The notes under the pieces were generated by a model, which saw only the letters and a program-made list of their open reading frames with translations, searched no databases and was not told the DNA's origin. A stretch of 64,000 bases of DNA from JBJMHZ01 sp045807125 (GTDB lineage: Bacteria; Actinomycetota; Actinomycetes; JAWWOL01). The stretch is taken from NCBI GenBank assembly GCA_045807125.1, contig JBJMHZ010000047.1:1-64000 (forward strand), in the 5' to 3' direction. The position numbers and the translations under genes are program-made. This document shows positions 7,938 through 20,404 of the stretch, one piece after another; position 1 is the stretch's first letter; each line of letters starts with the position of its first letter.

Positions 7938-8434
7938 TGGTCCGGCCCGACGAAGAGCTCGAGCGACAGCCGGGTCCCGTCGGTGATCTCCTCGACGGCG
8001 GTGCCGACGCGGCGCCATCCCTCCCGGTCGTACAGCGCGATGGCGGCGGCCGCGCCGGACGCGACGTCGAGGACGGGCGCCAGCCCGCGCTCCCGCGCGG
8101 CCGCAACGGCGACCCCGAGCAGCGCACCGCCCAGCCCGGCGCCGCGGGCGCCAGGCACGACGAGCAGCCGCCCCACCATCGCGGTGCGCTCGACCGCCAG
8201 CCCGGCGGCCGCCGCGATCCGCCCGCCGCCCTTGGTCGCCTCCCCGGCCCGGATCAGCACGTGCCCGAGGACGGCGTCACCGGCGACCGCGACCCACGCG
8301 CCGAGCATCCCCGGCGGGGCCAGCCAGCCAGCCGGGTCGGCCGGCCAACGCTCCGGGTAGCCGTCGGCTCCATGCGTCGCCCGCAGTGCCGCCACGCACG
8401 CCGCCAGGTCCGCGACCGTGCGCTTCCGGATCAC
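7934..8434 (-). CDS. GNAT-family N-acetyltransferase
   Basis: A 166-residue GCN5-related acetyltransferase. The N-terminal beta-alpha unit VIRKRTVADLAACVAALRA is followed by AWVAVAGDAVLGHVLI, and the acetyl-CoA-binding motif A is MVGRLLVVPGARGAGLGGAL (Arg/Gly-x-x-Gly-x-Gly/Ala). The C-terminal ALYDREGWRRVG matches the typical GNAT motif. The GTG start overlaps the stop of the upstream cupin (GTGA), so it is the last gene of the cobN-cupin-GNAT unit. The acceptor substrate is unknown. Confidence 0.85.
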   Translation of the reverse strand: MIRKRTVADLAACVAALRATHGADGYPERWPADPAGWLAPPGMLGAWVAVAGDAVLGHVLIRAGEATKGGGRIAAAAGLAVERTAMVGRLLVVPGARGAGLGGALLGVAVAAARERGLAPVLDVASGAAAAIALYDREGWRRVGTAVEEITDGTRLSLELFVGPDH

Positions 8435-8747
8435 TCGGTCTCTGGTGGAGCGAAGACCACCAGCACGTGCAGGTCCTCGGCGATGTCGTGGAACTTGTGC
8501 GGCACGCCGGCCGGCACGTAGATCGTCGTGCCCGGCCCCACGTCGGACGTCTGGCCGTCGATCGTCACCCGCGCGGTGCCGCGCACGACGACGTACACCT
8601 CGTCCTCGTCGTGCGGCCGCTGCCCGTCGACGCCGCCGGACGGCAGCGCGTAGATGCCCGCCGACATCGAGTCGACGCGCAGGAACTCCAGGTACGGCCG
8701 GCCACCGTCGACCCGGCGCCTGGTCAGCGCCTCGAACGGGTAGACGC

Positions 8748-8751
<4 letters not shown>
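8431..8751 (-). CDS. Small cupin-domain protein downstream of cobN
   Basis: A 106-residue cupin. The first motif, RPHDEDEVYVVVRGTARVTI, and the second, YVPAGVPHKFHDIAEDLHVLV, preserve the usual metal-binding His and Glu positions. The start ATG overlaps the cobN stop (ATGA) and its own stop overlaps the GNAT start, so all three are translationally coupled. Many small cupins bind sugars or metals; nothing here identifies the ligand. A role tied to the corrin pathway is only suggested by position. Confidence 0.82.
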
Positions 8752-12386
<3,635 letters not shown>

Positions 12387-12431
12387 GGCGGGGAGCGTAC
12401 CGAGCGGCGGCCCTGCCCCGCGCCGGCCGTC

Positions 12432-12875
12432 CTACGAGATGGAGCGCGAGGCGCCCGACGTGGAGGGCAGCGTGACGTCGGGGCGCTTCTTGAACGGGTC
12501 GGGCGGGGGCGGCGAGACGAGGGTGGCCCTAGGGCAGGTGGCGAGCGTGTAGCCGGCGTACGCGAGCGCCTCGTCGCAGAGCCGCTCGACCGTGTAGCCG
12601 GCCGTGACCCCGTCCTCGGTGATCGACACCTTGTAGATCGTGATCTGGTTGCGCACGGGCATGTCGTACATGACCGCGATGGAGCCGAGCAGCACGGCCG
12701 TGCCGCGCAGGCCGCCGACCCCGTTCCACGCCCGGTCGAAGCGCTGCCAGAGCGTCGGCGTGGCGTTCCACAGGCCGCCGCGGGACACATCGCGGTCCTC
12801 GAGCGCCTGCACCACCCGCGCGGCGACAGCAGCCGTCAGCACAGCCGACGGGCGGATGATCCGCTCGACGTCCAC
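12432..12875 (-). CDS. Conserved hypothetical protein upstream of cobN
   Basis: A 147-residue protein from GTG, with GGGAGG six nucleotides upstream. It has an Ala/Val-rich N-terminal helix (VLTAAVAARVVQALEDRDVS), a Trp-rich middle, a moderately hydrophobic stretch GLRGTAVLLGSIAVMYDMPV, and a C-terminal Pro-rich tail ending TLPSTSGASRSIS. Cys residues occur at RLCDEAL and LATCPRA. There is no clear signal peptide. It is 45 bp upstream of cobN on the same strand and could be co-transcribed, but nothing in it suggests a corrin function. Family not recognised. Confidence 0.6.
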   Translation of the reverse strand: MDVERIIRPSAVLTAAVAARVVQALEDRDVSRGGLWNATPTLWQRFDRAWNGVGGLRGTAVLLGSIAVMYDMPVRNQITIYKVSITEDGVTAGYTVERLCDEALAYAGYTLATCPRATLVSPPPPDPFKKRPDVTLPSTSGASRSIS

Positions 12876-12964
12876 CAGAAGCCTCCCGTGCCCCTCGGGT
12901 TCAGTTGCACGTATCGGCACCCGTGACGACCCGGGTGAGCGCGGGCCGGGCCTCGTTCCGCGCG

Positions 12965-13342
12965 TCACCCGTTCGGCGCAGTGGCTGAGGGCGCAGTGGC
13001 TGAGGGCGCGGTGGCTGACGGCGCAGCCGGTCGGCGGCGGCGCGCCGACAGCCGGTGCAGCAACCAGAGGTTCCCCACGGCCGTCCCGCCGAGCATCAGC
13101 GCGTACGCCAGCGTGACCGGCCACATCGGGCCGCCATCGGCGGCGTCGGTGATGCTCCAGAGCGCGGCGCCCACGACGTAGATCGCGGGCAGCGCGACCA
13201 CGATCGCCGGCAGCGTGAGCAGCATGGCGCTCCCCTCCGCCCAGCCGAAGGCGGCGTCGCGATCGGCGAAGGCGCTCGCGGCCAGGGCCACGACGGCCAG
13301 GACGTACGCCGTAGCCGCCGCGCGCCGCGCGAGAGGGAGCAC
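12965..13342 (-). CDS. Small three-to-four-helix membrane protein
   Basis: A 125-residue protein with hydrophobic segments at about residues 8-26, 37-62 and 73-95, and a soluble tail of three repeats of Ser-Ala-Thr-Ala-Pro. The tail is encoded by a 15-bp tandem DNA repeat. The N-terminus is MLPLARRAAATAYVLAVVAL. Topology looks like a small integral membrane protein with the Arg-rich HRLSARRRRP stretch on the cytoplasmic side. No function can be assigned; neighbours are unrelated. Confidence 0.65.
   Translation of the reverse strand: MLPLARRAAATAYVLAVVALAASAFADRDAAFGWAEGSAMLLTLPAIVVALPAIYVVGAALWSITDAADGGPMWPVTLAYALMLGGTAVGNLWLLHRLSARRRRPAAPSATAPSATAPSATAPNG
12975..13030. repeat. 15-bp tandem repeat at the 3' end of a membrane-protein gene
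   Basis: Units GGCGCAGTGGCTGAG at 12975-12989 and 12990-13004, a diverged copy at 13005-13019, and a partial fourth. Because 15 is a multiple of three, expansion or contraction only changes the number of Ala-Pro-Ser-Ala-Thr repeats at the protein C-terminus. Confidence 0.85.
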
Positions 13343-13434
13343 GAGGAGACGATATCGGCGTCAGTGCGTGACGGCCTCGCCGAGGTGCGGGACGCGCCTC
13401 GTGAGCACGAGCAGGCCAGGCAGGGGGCACGTCC

Positions 13435-13771
13435 GTGCGCTTCGAGAACCTCGGCTGGCGCTCGGCCGACGGCGAGCTGGCCCGCTGCTCCTACGTGCGG
13501 CCGATCTGGCCAACGCGCCGGCCTGGTACGCGCGCATTCGCTCGGTGCGCCGGCGCGGGGTGCCGCCCGTTCCCGGTGGAGACCACGTACGCCTGGGAGG
13601 ACGTCGACGGCACGAGCACCCGCATGACGCTGCGCAACCGCGGCCTCCCCAGCGGTCTCTCGCGGGCCCTCACGCCGCTGATGCCCGTCGCGGTGGCCCG
13701 CGCCAACCGCGGGGACCTCGCGCCTCAAGCAGCTCCTCGAGTCCTCGACCGCGATCGTCCCCGCCCCGTAA
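13435..13771 (+). pseudogene. Remnant of an SRPBCC-type protein
   Basis: The segment reads MRFENLGWRSADGELARCSY at the start and, later, a plausible SRPBCC/polyketide-cyclase-like end: TYAWEDVDGTSTRMTLRNRG then LTPLMPVAVARANRGDLA. At about 13730 the frame breaks. If one base is restored, the protein continues Arg-Leu-Lys-Gln-Leu-Leu-Glu-Ser-Ser and ends with TAA at 13769-13771, as SRPBCC proteins do. The middle (about 13505-13570) is poorly conserved in any frame, suggesting a second deletion. It looks like a decayed gene, though a sequencing error at the frameshift is possible. Confidence 0.55.
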
Positions 13772-13817
13772 TGCCCGGCAAGCGGGCCGGCCGGCCGGAT
13801 CGGCGCACAATGGGGAC

Positions 13818-14528
13818 GTGACCGAAGGGCAGCCGGTCGGCCGGCGGGTGGTGCTCGGGATGCTCGGCCTCGGCGCGGTCGGCGTCGTCGCCGGCGGCCC
13901 GCTCTCGCGCGCGGTCGGGAGCGCGGTCTCCGCCGTCGCGCGGCATGACCCCACCGGCGTCAGCAACCTGCTCCCCGGCGGCGGCTGGCGGTTCTACTCG
14001 GTGACCGACCGCGAGCCGCTCCGCACCATCGCCGACTACCGGCTCGCGGTCACCGGGCTCGTCGAGCGCCCGCGCACGCTGACGTGCGCCGACCTCCAGC
14101 GCCTACCCCGCACGCGGCTCACGAGCGACTTCCAGTGCGTGACCGGCTGGCGGGTGCCGGACGTCCGCTGGACCGGCGTGCGGCTCGCCGACATCCTCGA
14201 GCTCGCCGGCGTCAAGCCCACCGCCCGCGCCATCACGTTCGAGAGCTTCGACGGCGCCTACACCGAATCGCTGACCCTCGCCCAGGCCCGGCGACCCGAC
14301 GTCCTCGTCGTCGACACCATGGACGGCAAGCCGCTCTCGCGCCATCACGGCGGCCCGGTGCGGTTGCTCGTCGCGCCGATGTACGGCTACAAGTCGTGCA
14401 AGTGGCTCGGCGCGATCCGCGTCGTCGACCGGGTGCACCCCGGCTACTGGGAGTACTACGGCTACGACGTGGACGCCTGGGTCGGCCGGTCCAACGGCCG
14501 CGACGACGCGCCGACCGGCAGCTCGTGA
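13818..14528 (+). CDS. Molybdopterin-dependent oxidoreductase, sulfite-oxidase fold, Tat-exported
   Basis: A 236-residue protein. The N-terminus has a twin-arginine-type signal (VGRRVVLGMLGLGAVGVVAG). The mature part matches the oxidoreductase molybdopterin-binding domain: YRLAVTGLVERPRTLTCADL, the Mo-ligand Cys in SDFQCVTGW, then the WTGVRLADILELAGV motif and PVRLLVAPMYGYKSCKWLGA. The single domain without a dimerisation domain resembles the MsrP/YedY group. It is followed 8 bp later by a cytochrome b gene, so it probably acts outside the membrane with that subunit. The substrate (sulfoxide, nitrate, other) cannot be determined. Confidence 0.9.
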   Translation: MTEGQPVGRRVVLGMLGLGAVGVVAGGPLSRAVGSAVSAVARHDPTGVSNLLPGGGWRFYSVTDREPLRTIADYRLAVTGLVERPRTLTCADLQRLPRTRLTSDFQCVTGWRVPDVRWTGVRLADILELAGVKPTARAITFESFDGAYTESLTLAQARRPDVLVVDTMDGKPLSRHHGGPVRLLVAPMYGYKSCKWLGAIRVVDRVHPGYWEYYGYDVDAWVGRSNGRDDAPTGSS

Positions 14529-14535
14529 CAGCGGC

Positions 14536-15186
14536 ATGACGGCCACGCTGCCCCGGTTCACCGCCGCCGAGCGCTGGGTGCACCGCAGCACGACCGTCCT
14601 CGTCGCGATCCTGGTGGCGACCGGGGCCGTGCTGTACGTCTCCGCGCTCGCCGTCGTGGTCGGTCGCCGCGCGCTGGTCGAGGCGATCCACGTGGCGGCC
14701 GGCCTCGCCCTGCCGGTGCCCACGCTGCTCGGGCTGCTCTCCCCCGCGCTCCGCGCCGACCTGCGCCGGCTCGACCGCTTCGTCCCGGACGACTGGCGCT
14801 GGCTGCACCGCCGCGACCGCCGCTCCGCCGGCCTGGCCGTCGGCAAGTTCAACGGCGGGCAGAAGCTCGCCGCCGCCCTCGTCGCGGGCTTCGCCGCCGT
14901 CCTGCTGCTCACCGGCGTCGTGATGCTCGGCCCCACGGTGGTCGACGTGCCGGTCGGCTGGCGGCAGGGCGCGACGCTGATCCACGACGTGATGGCCTTC
15001 GCGCTCGTCGTCCTGCTCGTGGGTCACGTGGCCGAGGCGTACGCGCACCCGCAGGCGCGTGCGGCGATGCGCACCGGTCGCGTCGACGCCGGCTACGCCG
15101 AGCGCCACCACCCGACCTGGGCGGCCGAGCTCAGGGCGCCCCTGGAGGAACGAACGGAAGCCCCGCCGGCGGTCCCTCCTCGATGA
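14536..15186 (+). CDS. Cytochrome b561 / formate dehydrogenase gamma-like membrane subunit
   Basis: The protein has 216 residues with four hydrophobic segments, at about 20-42, 51-72, 108-132 and 145-168. Candidate heme-ligand histidines are in ERWVHRSTT, AIHVAAGLA, ATLIHDVMAF and LLVGHVAEAY. The loop VGKFNGGQKL is characteristic of the gamma subunit of respiratory formate dehydrogenases. The partner here is the Tat-exported molybdopterin protein rather than a formate dehydrogenase, giving a MsrPQ-like pair with a different type of cytochrome. The last 56 bp overlap the end of convergent cobQ. Confidence 0.88.
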   Translation: MTATLPRFTAAERWVHRSTTVLVAILVATGAVLYVSALAVVVGRRALVEAIHVAAGLALPVPTLLGLLSPALRADLRRLDRFVPDDWRWLHRRDRRSAGLAVGKFNGGQKLAAALVAGFAAVLLLTGVVMLGPTVVDVPVGWRQGATLIHDVMAFALVVLLVGHVAEAYAHPQARAAMRTGRVDAGYAERHHPTWAAELRAPLEERTEAPPAVPPR

Positions 15187-16666
15187 GCCGCAGCAGCGCA
15201 CCGGTGTCGAGGTGCTCGGCCACCAGGTCGCCGAGCAGGTCGAGCCGTGCCTCGCGCACCGCCGCGTACCGCACCGTCCCCGGCAGCCAGCGCCGCCCGG
15301 TGACGGCCGCCACCTCGGCGAGGTAGGCCCGGCGGAGCGCATCGCTTTCCAGCAGCCCGTGCCAGGCGGTGCCGGACACGCTGCCCACCCGGCACCCCTC
15401 CGGCTCCCCGGCGGCGGTGACGACGAGCGGCTCGCCGCCGTCGACGATCGCCCGGCCGTGGTGGATCGCGTAGCCGCTCGCCGGCGCTCCGCCGTAGCGC
15501 ACCGCACGGCCATGCGGGCGGCCGAGCGCCTTCTCGTCGGCGAACGTCGTGCGGACCGGCAGCAGCCCGAGCCCGGCCACCCGGCCGGCCCGCGACTCGA
15601 CGCCGTCGTTGATCTCGGTGCCGAGCATCTGGTAGCCGCCGCAGATGCCGAGCACCGGCCGCCCCCGCGCCGCCCTGGCGGCGATCGCCGCGTCGAGCCC
15701 GCGGGCCCGCAGCCACGTGAGGTCGGCCACGGTGGCCCGGGTGCCCGGCAGGACGACGAGGTCGGCGTCGGCCAGCTCGCCGGGCGCGGTGACGAAGCTG
15801 ACGGCGACGCCGGGCTCGGCCCGCAGCGCATCGACGTCGGTGAAGTTCGAGATGCGCGGCAGCCGCACGACCGCGACGCGCAGCACGTCGGCGGACGCCG
15901 GCGCGGACGCCGCCACGGCCGGCGCGTCCAGCGCGTCGAGCGCGTCCAGCGCGAGCGAGTCCTCGACGTCGCCCCAGAGCCCGTCCACGTGCGGCACGAC
16001 GCCGTACGTCGGCCGCCCGGTGAGCGCGGTGAGCTTGGCGAGCCCCGGGGCGAGCAGCCGCCGGTCGCCGCGGAACTTGTTGACGACGAAGCCGGCGACC
16101 AGCGCCTGATCGGCCGCGTCGAGCAGCGCCACGGTGCCGAACAGCGCGGCGAGGACGCCGCCCCTGTCGATGTCGCCGACCACCACCACCGGCAGGCCGG
16201 CCGCCCGCGCCAGGCCCATGTTGGCGATGTCGGTGGCCCGCAGGTTGATCTCGGCCGGGCTGCCGGCACCCTCGCAGATCACCACGTCGAAGCGCGTTCG
16301 CAGATCGGCGAGCGCGTCGAGGGCGACGTCGAGCAGCCGCGGCTTCCAGTCGCGGTAGCCGAGCGCGTCGACCTCGCCGGCCGGCCGGCCGAGGACGACG
16401 ACGTGGCTCACCCGGTCACTGCCGGGCTTGAGCAGCACGGGGTTCATCGCCGCCTCGGGCTCGACGCGCGCCGCCGCGGCCTGCATGGCCTGCGCGCGAC
16501 CGATCTCGGCGCCGTCCGCGGTCACCGCCGAGTTGTTCGACATGTTCTGCGCCTTGAACGGCGCGACCTTGACGCCCTGCCTGGCCAGCCACCGGCAGAG
16601 CCCCGCGGTGAGCACCGACTTCCCGGCGTCGGACGTCGTGCCCGCGACGAGCAGCGCGCCGTTCAC
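15131..16666 (-). CDS. cobQ: Cobyric acid synthase CobQ
   Basis: The protein is 511 residues and amidates four side chains of adenosylcobyrinic acid diamide using glutamine and ATP. The N-terminal dethiobiotin-synthetase-like ATPase has GTTSDAGKSVLTAGL (P-loop) and the family hallmark KAQNMSNNS. The C-terminal glutamine amidotransferase domain has the nucleophile Cys in LGICGGYQMLG and the His in SGTAWHGLLE. The start GTG overlaps the stop of cobD (GTGA), so cobD and cobQ are coupled. The 3' end overlaps the convergent cytochrome b gene. Confidence 0.97.
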   Translation of the reverse strand: MNGALLVAGTTSDAGKSVLTAGLCRWLARQGVKVAPFKAQNMSNNSAVTADGAEIGRAQAMQAAAARVEPEAAMNPVLLKPGSDRVSHVVVLGRPAGEVDALGYRDWKPRLLDVALDALADLRTRFDVVICEGAGSPAEINLRATDIANMGLARAAGLPVVVVGDIDRGGVLAALFGTVALLDAADQALVAGFVVNKFRGDRRLLAPGLAKLTALTGRPTYGVVPHVDGLWGDVEDSLALDALDALDAPAVAASAPASADVLRVAVVRLPRISNFTDVDALRAEPGVAVSFVTAPGELADADLVVLPGTRATVADLTWLRARGLDAAIAARAARGRPVLGICGGYQMLGTEINDGVESRAGRVAGLGLLPVRTTFADEKALGRPHGRAVRYGGAPASGYAIHHGRAIVDGGEPLVVTAAGEPEGCRVGSVSGTAWHGLLESDALRRAYLAEVAAVTGRRWLPGTVRYAAVREARLDLLGDLVAEHLDTGALLRLIEEGPPAGLPFVPPGAP

Positions 16667-17610
16667 CGGCGCAGGCCGATCGCGAGCGCGGCGCAGATCG
16701 CGGTGGCCGCCACCGTCACGGCGCGCAACAGCCGGACCGCCCGCCCGACGTCGGCGACGACCGGCGGCCCGCCGGTGCCGAGGGACGGCCGGTCCTCGAC
16801 ACGGCCGGCGTAGCTGTTGCGCCCGCCGAGGGTGCGGTCGAGCGCCCCGGCGAACGCCGCCTCGCAGCGCCCGGCGTTGGGGCTCGGGTGTCGGGCGCCG
16901 TCGCGACGCAGGACGTCCCGCGCCTTGCGGCGATCGCCGCCGACGACCGGTGCGAGCGCGCAGGCGAGCGCGGCGGTGAGGCGGGCCGGCAGGTAGTTCG
17001 CCACGTCGTCCAGCCGGGCCGCCGCCCAGCCGAACCGCTCGTACCGGGCGGAGCGGTGCCCGACCATCGCGTCCAGCGTGTTGACCACCCGGTAGCCGAC
17101 CAGCCCCGGCACGCCGAGCGCGGCGCCCCACAGCAGCGGGGCGACCGCCGCGTCCGAGGTGTTCTCCGCGACCGACTCGACCGCGGCGCGCACGACGCCG
17201 TCGTGGTCGAGCGACGCCGGGTCGCGCCCGCACAGCGCGGGCACCCGCCGCCGGGACTCGCCGAGGTCGCCGGCCGTCAGGGCCCCCGCGACGCCGCGCG
17301 CCTCCCGGCCGAGGGACGTGCCGCCCACGACCGCCCAGGTGGTCACCGCCACCAGCGCGGTACGGGCCAGCGGCCGGGCGGCGGTCGCGCGCTGCGCGGC
17401 GGCGGCCAGCGCGACCGGGGCAGCCAGCGAGGCGGCCACGTACCCGGCCCCGACGGTGCGGGAGTCGCGCCAGGCGAGCCGCTCGAGGGCGGCAGCCGCC
17501 CTCCCGAAGCCCGCGACCGGATGGGCGCGGCGCGGGTCGCCGGCGAGCGCGTCGGCGAGCACCCCGAGGAGGAGGCCGGCGGCGAGCGAGGCGGCGTCGA
17601 CGCGTGGCAC
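16663..17610 (-). CDS. cobD: Adenosylcobinamide-phosphate synthase CobD/CbiB
   Basis: A 315-residue integral membrane protein that attaches the aminopropanol arm to cobyric acid. Typical family text is visible: LLGVLADALAGDPRRAHPVAG at the N-terminus, VVRAAVESVAENTSDAAVAP, the LVGYRVVNTLDAMVGHRSARY motif, and RDGARHPSPNAGRCEAAFAGAL. Hydrophobic segments lie at about 8-22, 55-75, 85-100, 150-170 and 290-310. Start is GTG 17610, 98 bp from the divergent peptidase gene. It is first in the coupled cobD-cobQ pair. Confidence 0.96.
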   Translation of the reverse strand: MPRVDAASLAAGLLLGVLADALAGDPRRAHPVAGFGRAAAALERLAWRDSRTVGAGYVAASLAAPVALAAAAQRATAARPLARTALVAVTTWAVVGGTSLGREARGVAGALTAGDLGESRRRVPALCGRDPASLDHDGVVRAAVESVAENTSDAAVAPLLWGAALGVPGLVGYRVVNTLDAMVGHRSARYERFGWAAARLDDVANYLPARLTAALACALAPVVGGDRRKARDVLRRDGARHPSPNAGRCEAAFAGALDRTLGGRNSYAGRVEDRPSLGTGGPPVVADVGRAVRLLRAVTVAATAICAALAIGLRR

Positions 17611-17708
17611 CCGGCCATCATGCCAGCCACCTCACCCTGCCTTGCCCGGACAGAGACGCGGCATCTAGCGTCCAAGAGCCGCCACCCCAGCGACCTGGAG
17701 GGGACACG

Positions 17709-19124
<1,416 letters not shown>

Positions 19125-19309
19125 GGCGGCGCCCCTGCATGCGCCGTCTCCGGTCGCCGTGGGCGATGGGAGTCGAGATCTCGCTGCGTTCATGCACCTG
19201 AGCTTGCGCTGATCTCCGACACGATCGCAGGCTGTCCACAGCGGCCGGGTTCGTCCACAGCGGCCGGCTTGGCGGCGTTCTCGTCGGTGGCCGCCGGTAC
19301 GTTCAGTGC

Positions 19310-19684
19310 ATGGTTCAGTCATCTGCTCCGCTGGACGCCCTGGGGGCGCTGGGCGCGGCGATCGATGACCTGCTGGTGGTGGGGCCGGTGGGGGATCTGG
19401 CGCATGGGGAGCTGGTGCTGAGCCTGCTGCGGGAGCGGGATCGCCTGGACGCGGCGCTGCTGCGGCTGGTCCGGCTGGCGGAGGCGGCCGGGACGGCGGT
19501 CGCCGACGGGGCGGCGTCCATGGCGGGCTGGTTGCGGTGGCGCGCTCGGCGGCTCGGGGAGGTGCCAGCCAGTCAGGCGCGGAGAGGCGAGGAGAGGCAC
19601 CGAGAGGCGACGCCCGTCAGGCAGGCGCCAGCTCGAACCAGACGGCCTTGCCGGAATGGCGCCGATCGACGCCCCACGTCTTAG
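19310..19684 (+). pseudogene. Truncated DUF222 / 13E12-type HNH protein
   Basis: The first 85 residues (MVQSSAPLDALGALGAAIDD then LLRERDRLDAALLRLVRLAE and WLRWRARRLGEV) match the N-terminal DUF222 region of the multicopy actinobacterial 13E12/HNH-endonuclease family. The DUF222 core and the HNH domain that should follow are absent. The frame instead runs antisense through the neighbouring ATPase gene until 19684. Just upstream two copies of GTCCACAGCGGCCGG lie about 20 bp apart. Probably a deletion remnant. Confidence 0.7.
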
Positions 19685-20165
19685 CGAGCGCGGCCACCAG
19701 CTGGAGCCCGCGGCCGCCGACGACGTCGGCGGCCGGCCGGCGCCTGCGCAGCGGATGGGAGTCGCCGTCGTGCACCTCGATCCGCAGCCCGTCCCGGGCG
19801 GGGCGGACGACGACGACCACCGCATCGCCGCTGGCATGCACGATGGCGTTGGTCACGACCTCGGAGACCAGCAGCTCGGCGTCCTCGCACGCGCTCGGCG
19901 GGCCCCACAGCTCGCAGGCGTCCCTAACCAGCCCGCGGGCGGCCCGGACGGCACGAGGATCGGCTGGCAACGGCATCCGGGCGTCGATGGTCCCGCTGAC
20001 CGGGACGGCCTCGTGGCGGGACCGGCGCCGGCGCGCGCCGGCTATGTAGCGGTAGCGGTGCGGGCGCACCCCGCCGGCCACCCCGGACCTGGCGAGCCGG
20101 CCACCGGTCGCACGGATGAATCCGCGGGCAGTCGCGCCCCGGCGTCCTCCTCGTCCGGTCACCAT
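19617..20165 (-). CDS. HATPase-type ATP-binding protein (anti-sigma/regulator type)
   Basis: A 182-residue protein with a single histidine-kinase-like ATPase domain. The N box is AELLVSEVVTNAIVHASGDA and the G1 box HPLRRRRPAADVVGGRGLQL. The C-terminus SGKAVWFELAPA is typical of the HATPase_c_2 proteins that act as serine kinases or anti-sigma factors opposite STAS antagonists. About 60 N-terminal residues are basic and poorly ordered; a start further downstream (near MPLPADPRAV) is possible. A STAS protein is encoded 5 kb away, but no direct pairing is visible. Confidence 0.85.
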   Translation of the reverse strand: MVTGRGGRRGATARGFIRATGGRLARSGVAGGVRPHRYRYIAGARRRRSRHEAVPVSGTIDARMPLPADPRAVRAARGLVRDACELWGPPSACEDAELLVSEVVTNAIVHASGDAVVVVVRPARDGLRIEVHDGDSHPLRRRRPAADVVGGRGLQLVAALAKTWGVDRRHSGKAVWFELAPA

Positions 20166-20404
20166 GCCTCCTCCGCTGGATCCCCTCGGTCTGCCGTCCG
20201 CGGTCGAAGATGGGCCTACCCACTGCCCAGGGACCCGGCCGCGCGCTACCGTGACGACTTCGTTACTCAGCGGTGATGCTCATCGCCGGTGCGCCAGCGT
20301 GGCACGGGCATGTCAGCGCGGGACGATGCGGGCGTGGCCGGAGACGTCCATTTAGCCACAACGGGCCATAGGCACCGGCGGCCGCATGAGGGAATCGTGG
20401 TCAT

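Noticed and set aside
13435..13821. Intact 128-residue plus-strand protein
   Set aside because: The last 30 residues are Arg/Pro-rich, whereas a one-base shift yields a normal family ending, so it is treated as a pseudogene.
19215..19275. Direct repeat GTCCACAGCGGCCGG as a transposon end
   Set aside because: Only two nearby copies, no terminal inverted repeats and no transposase; more likely a local duplication upstream of the DUF222 remnant.
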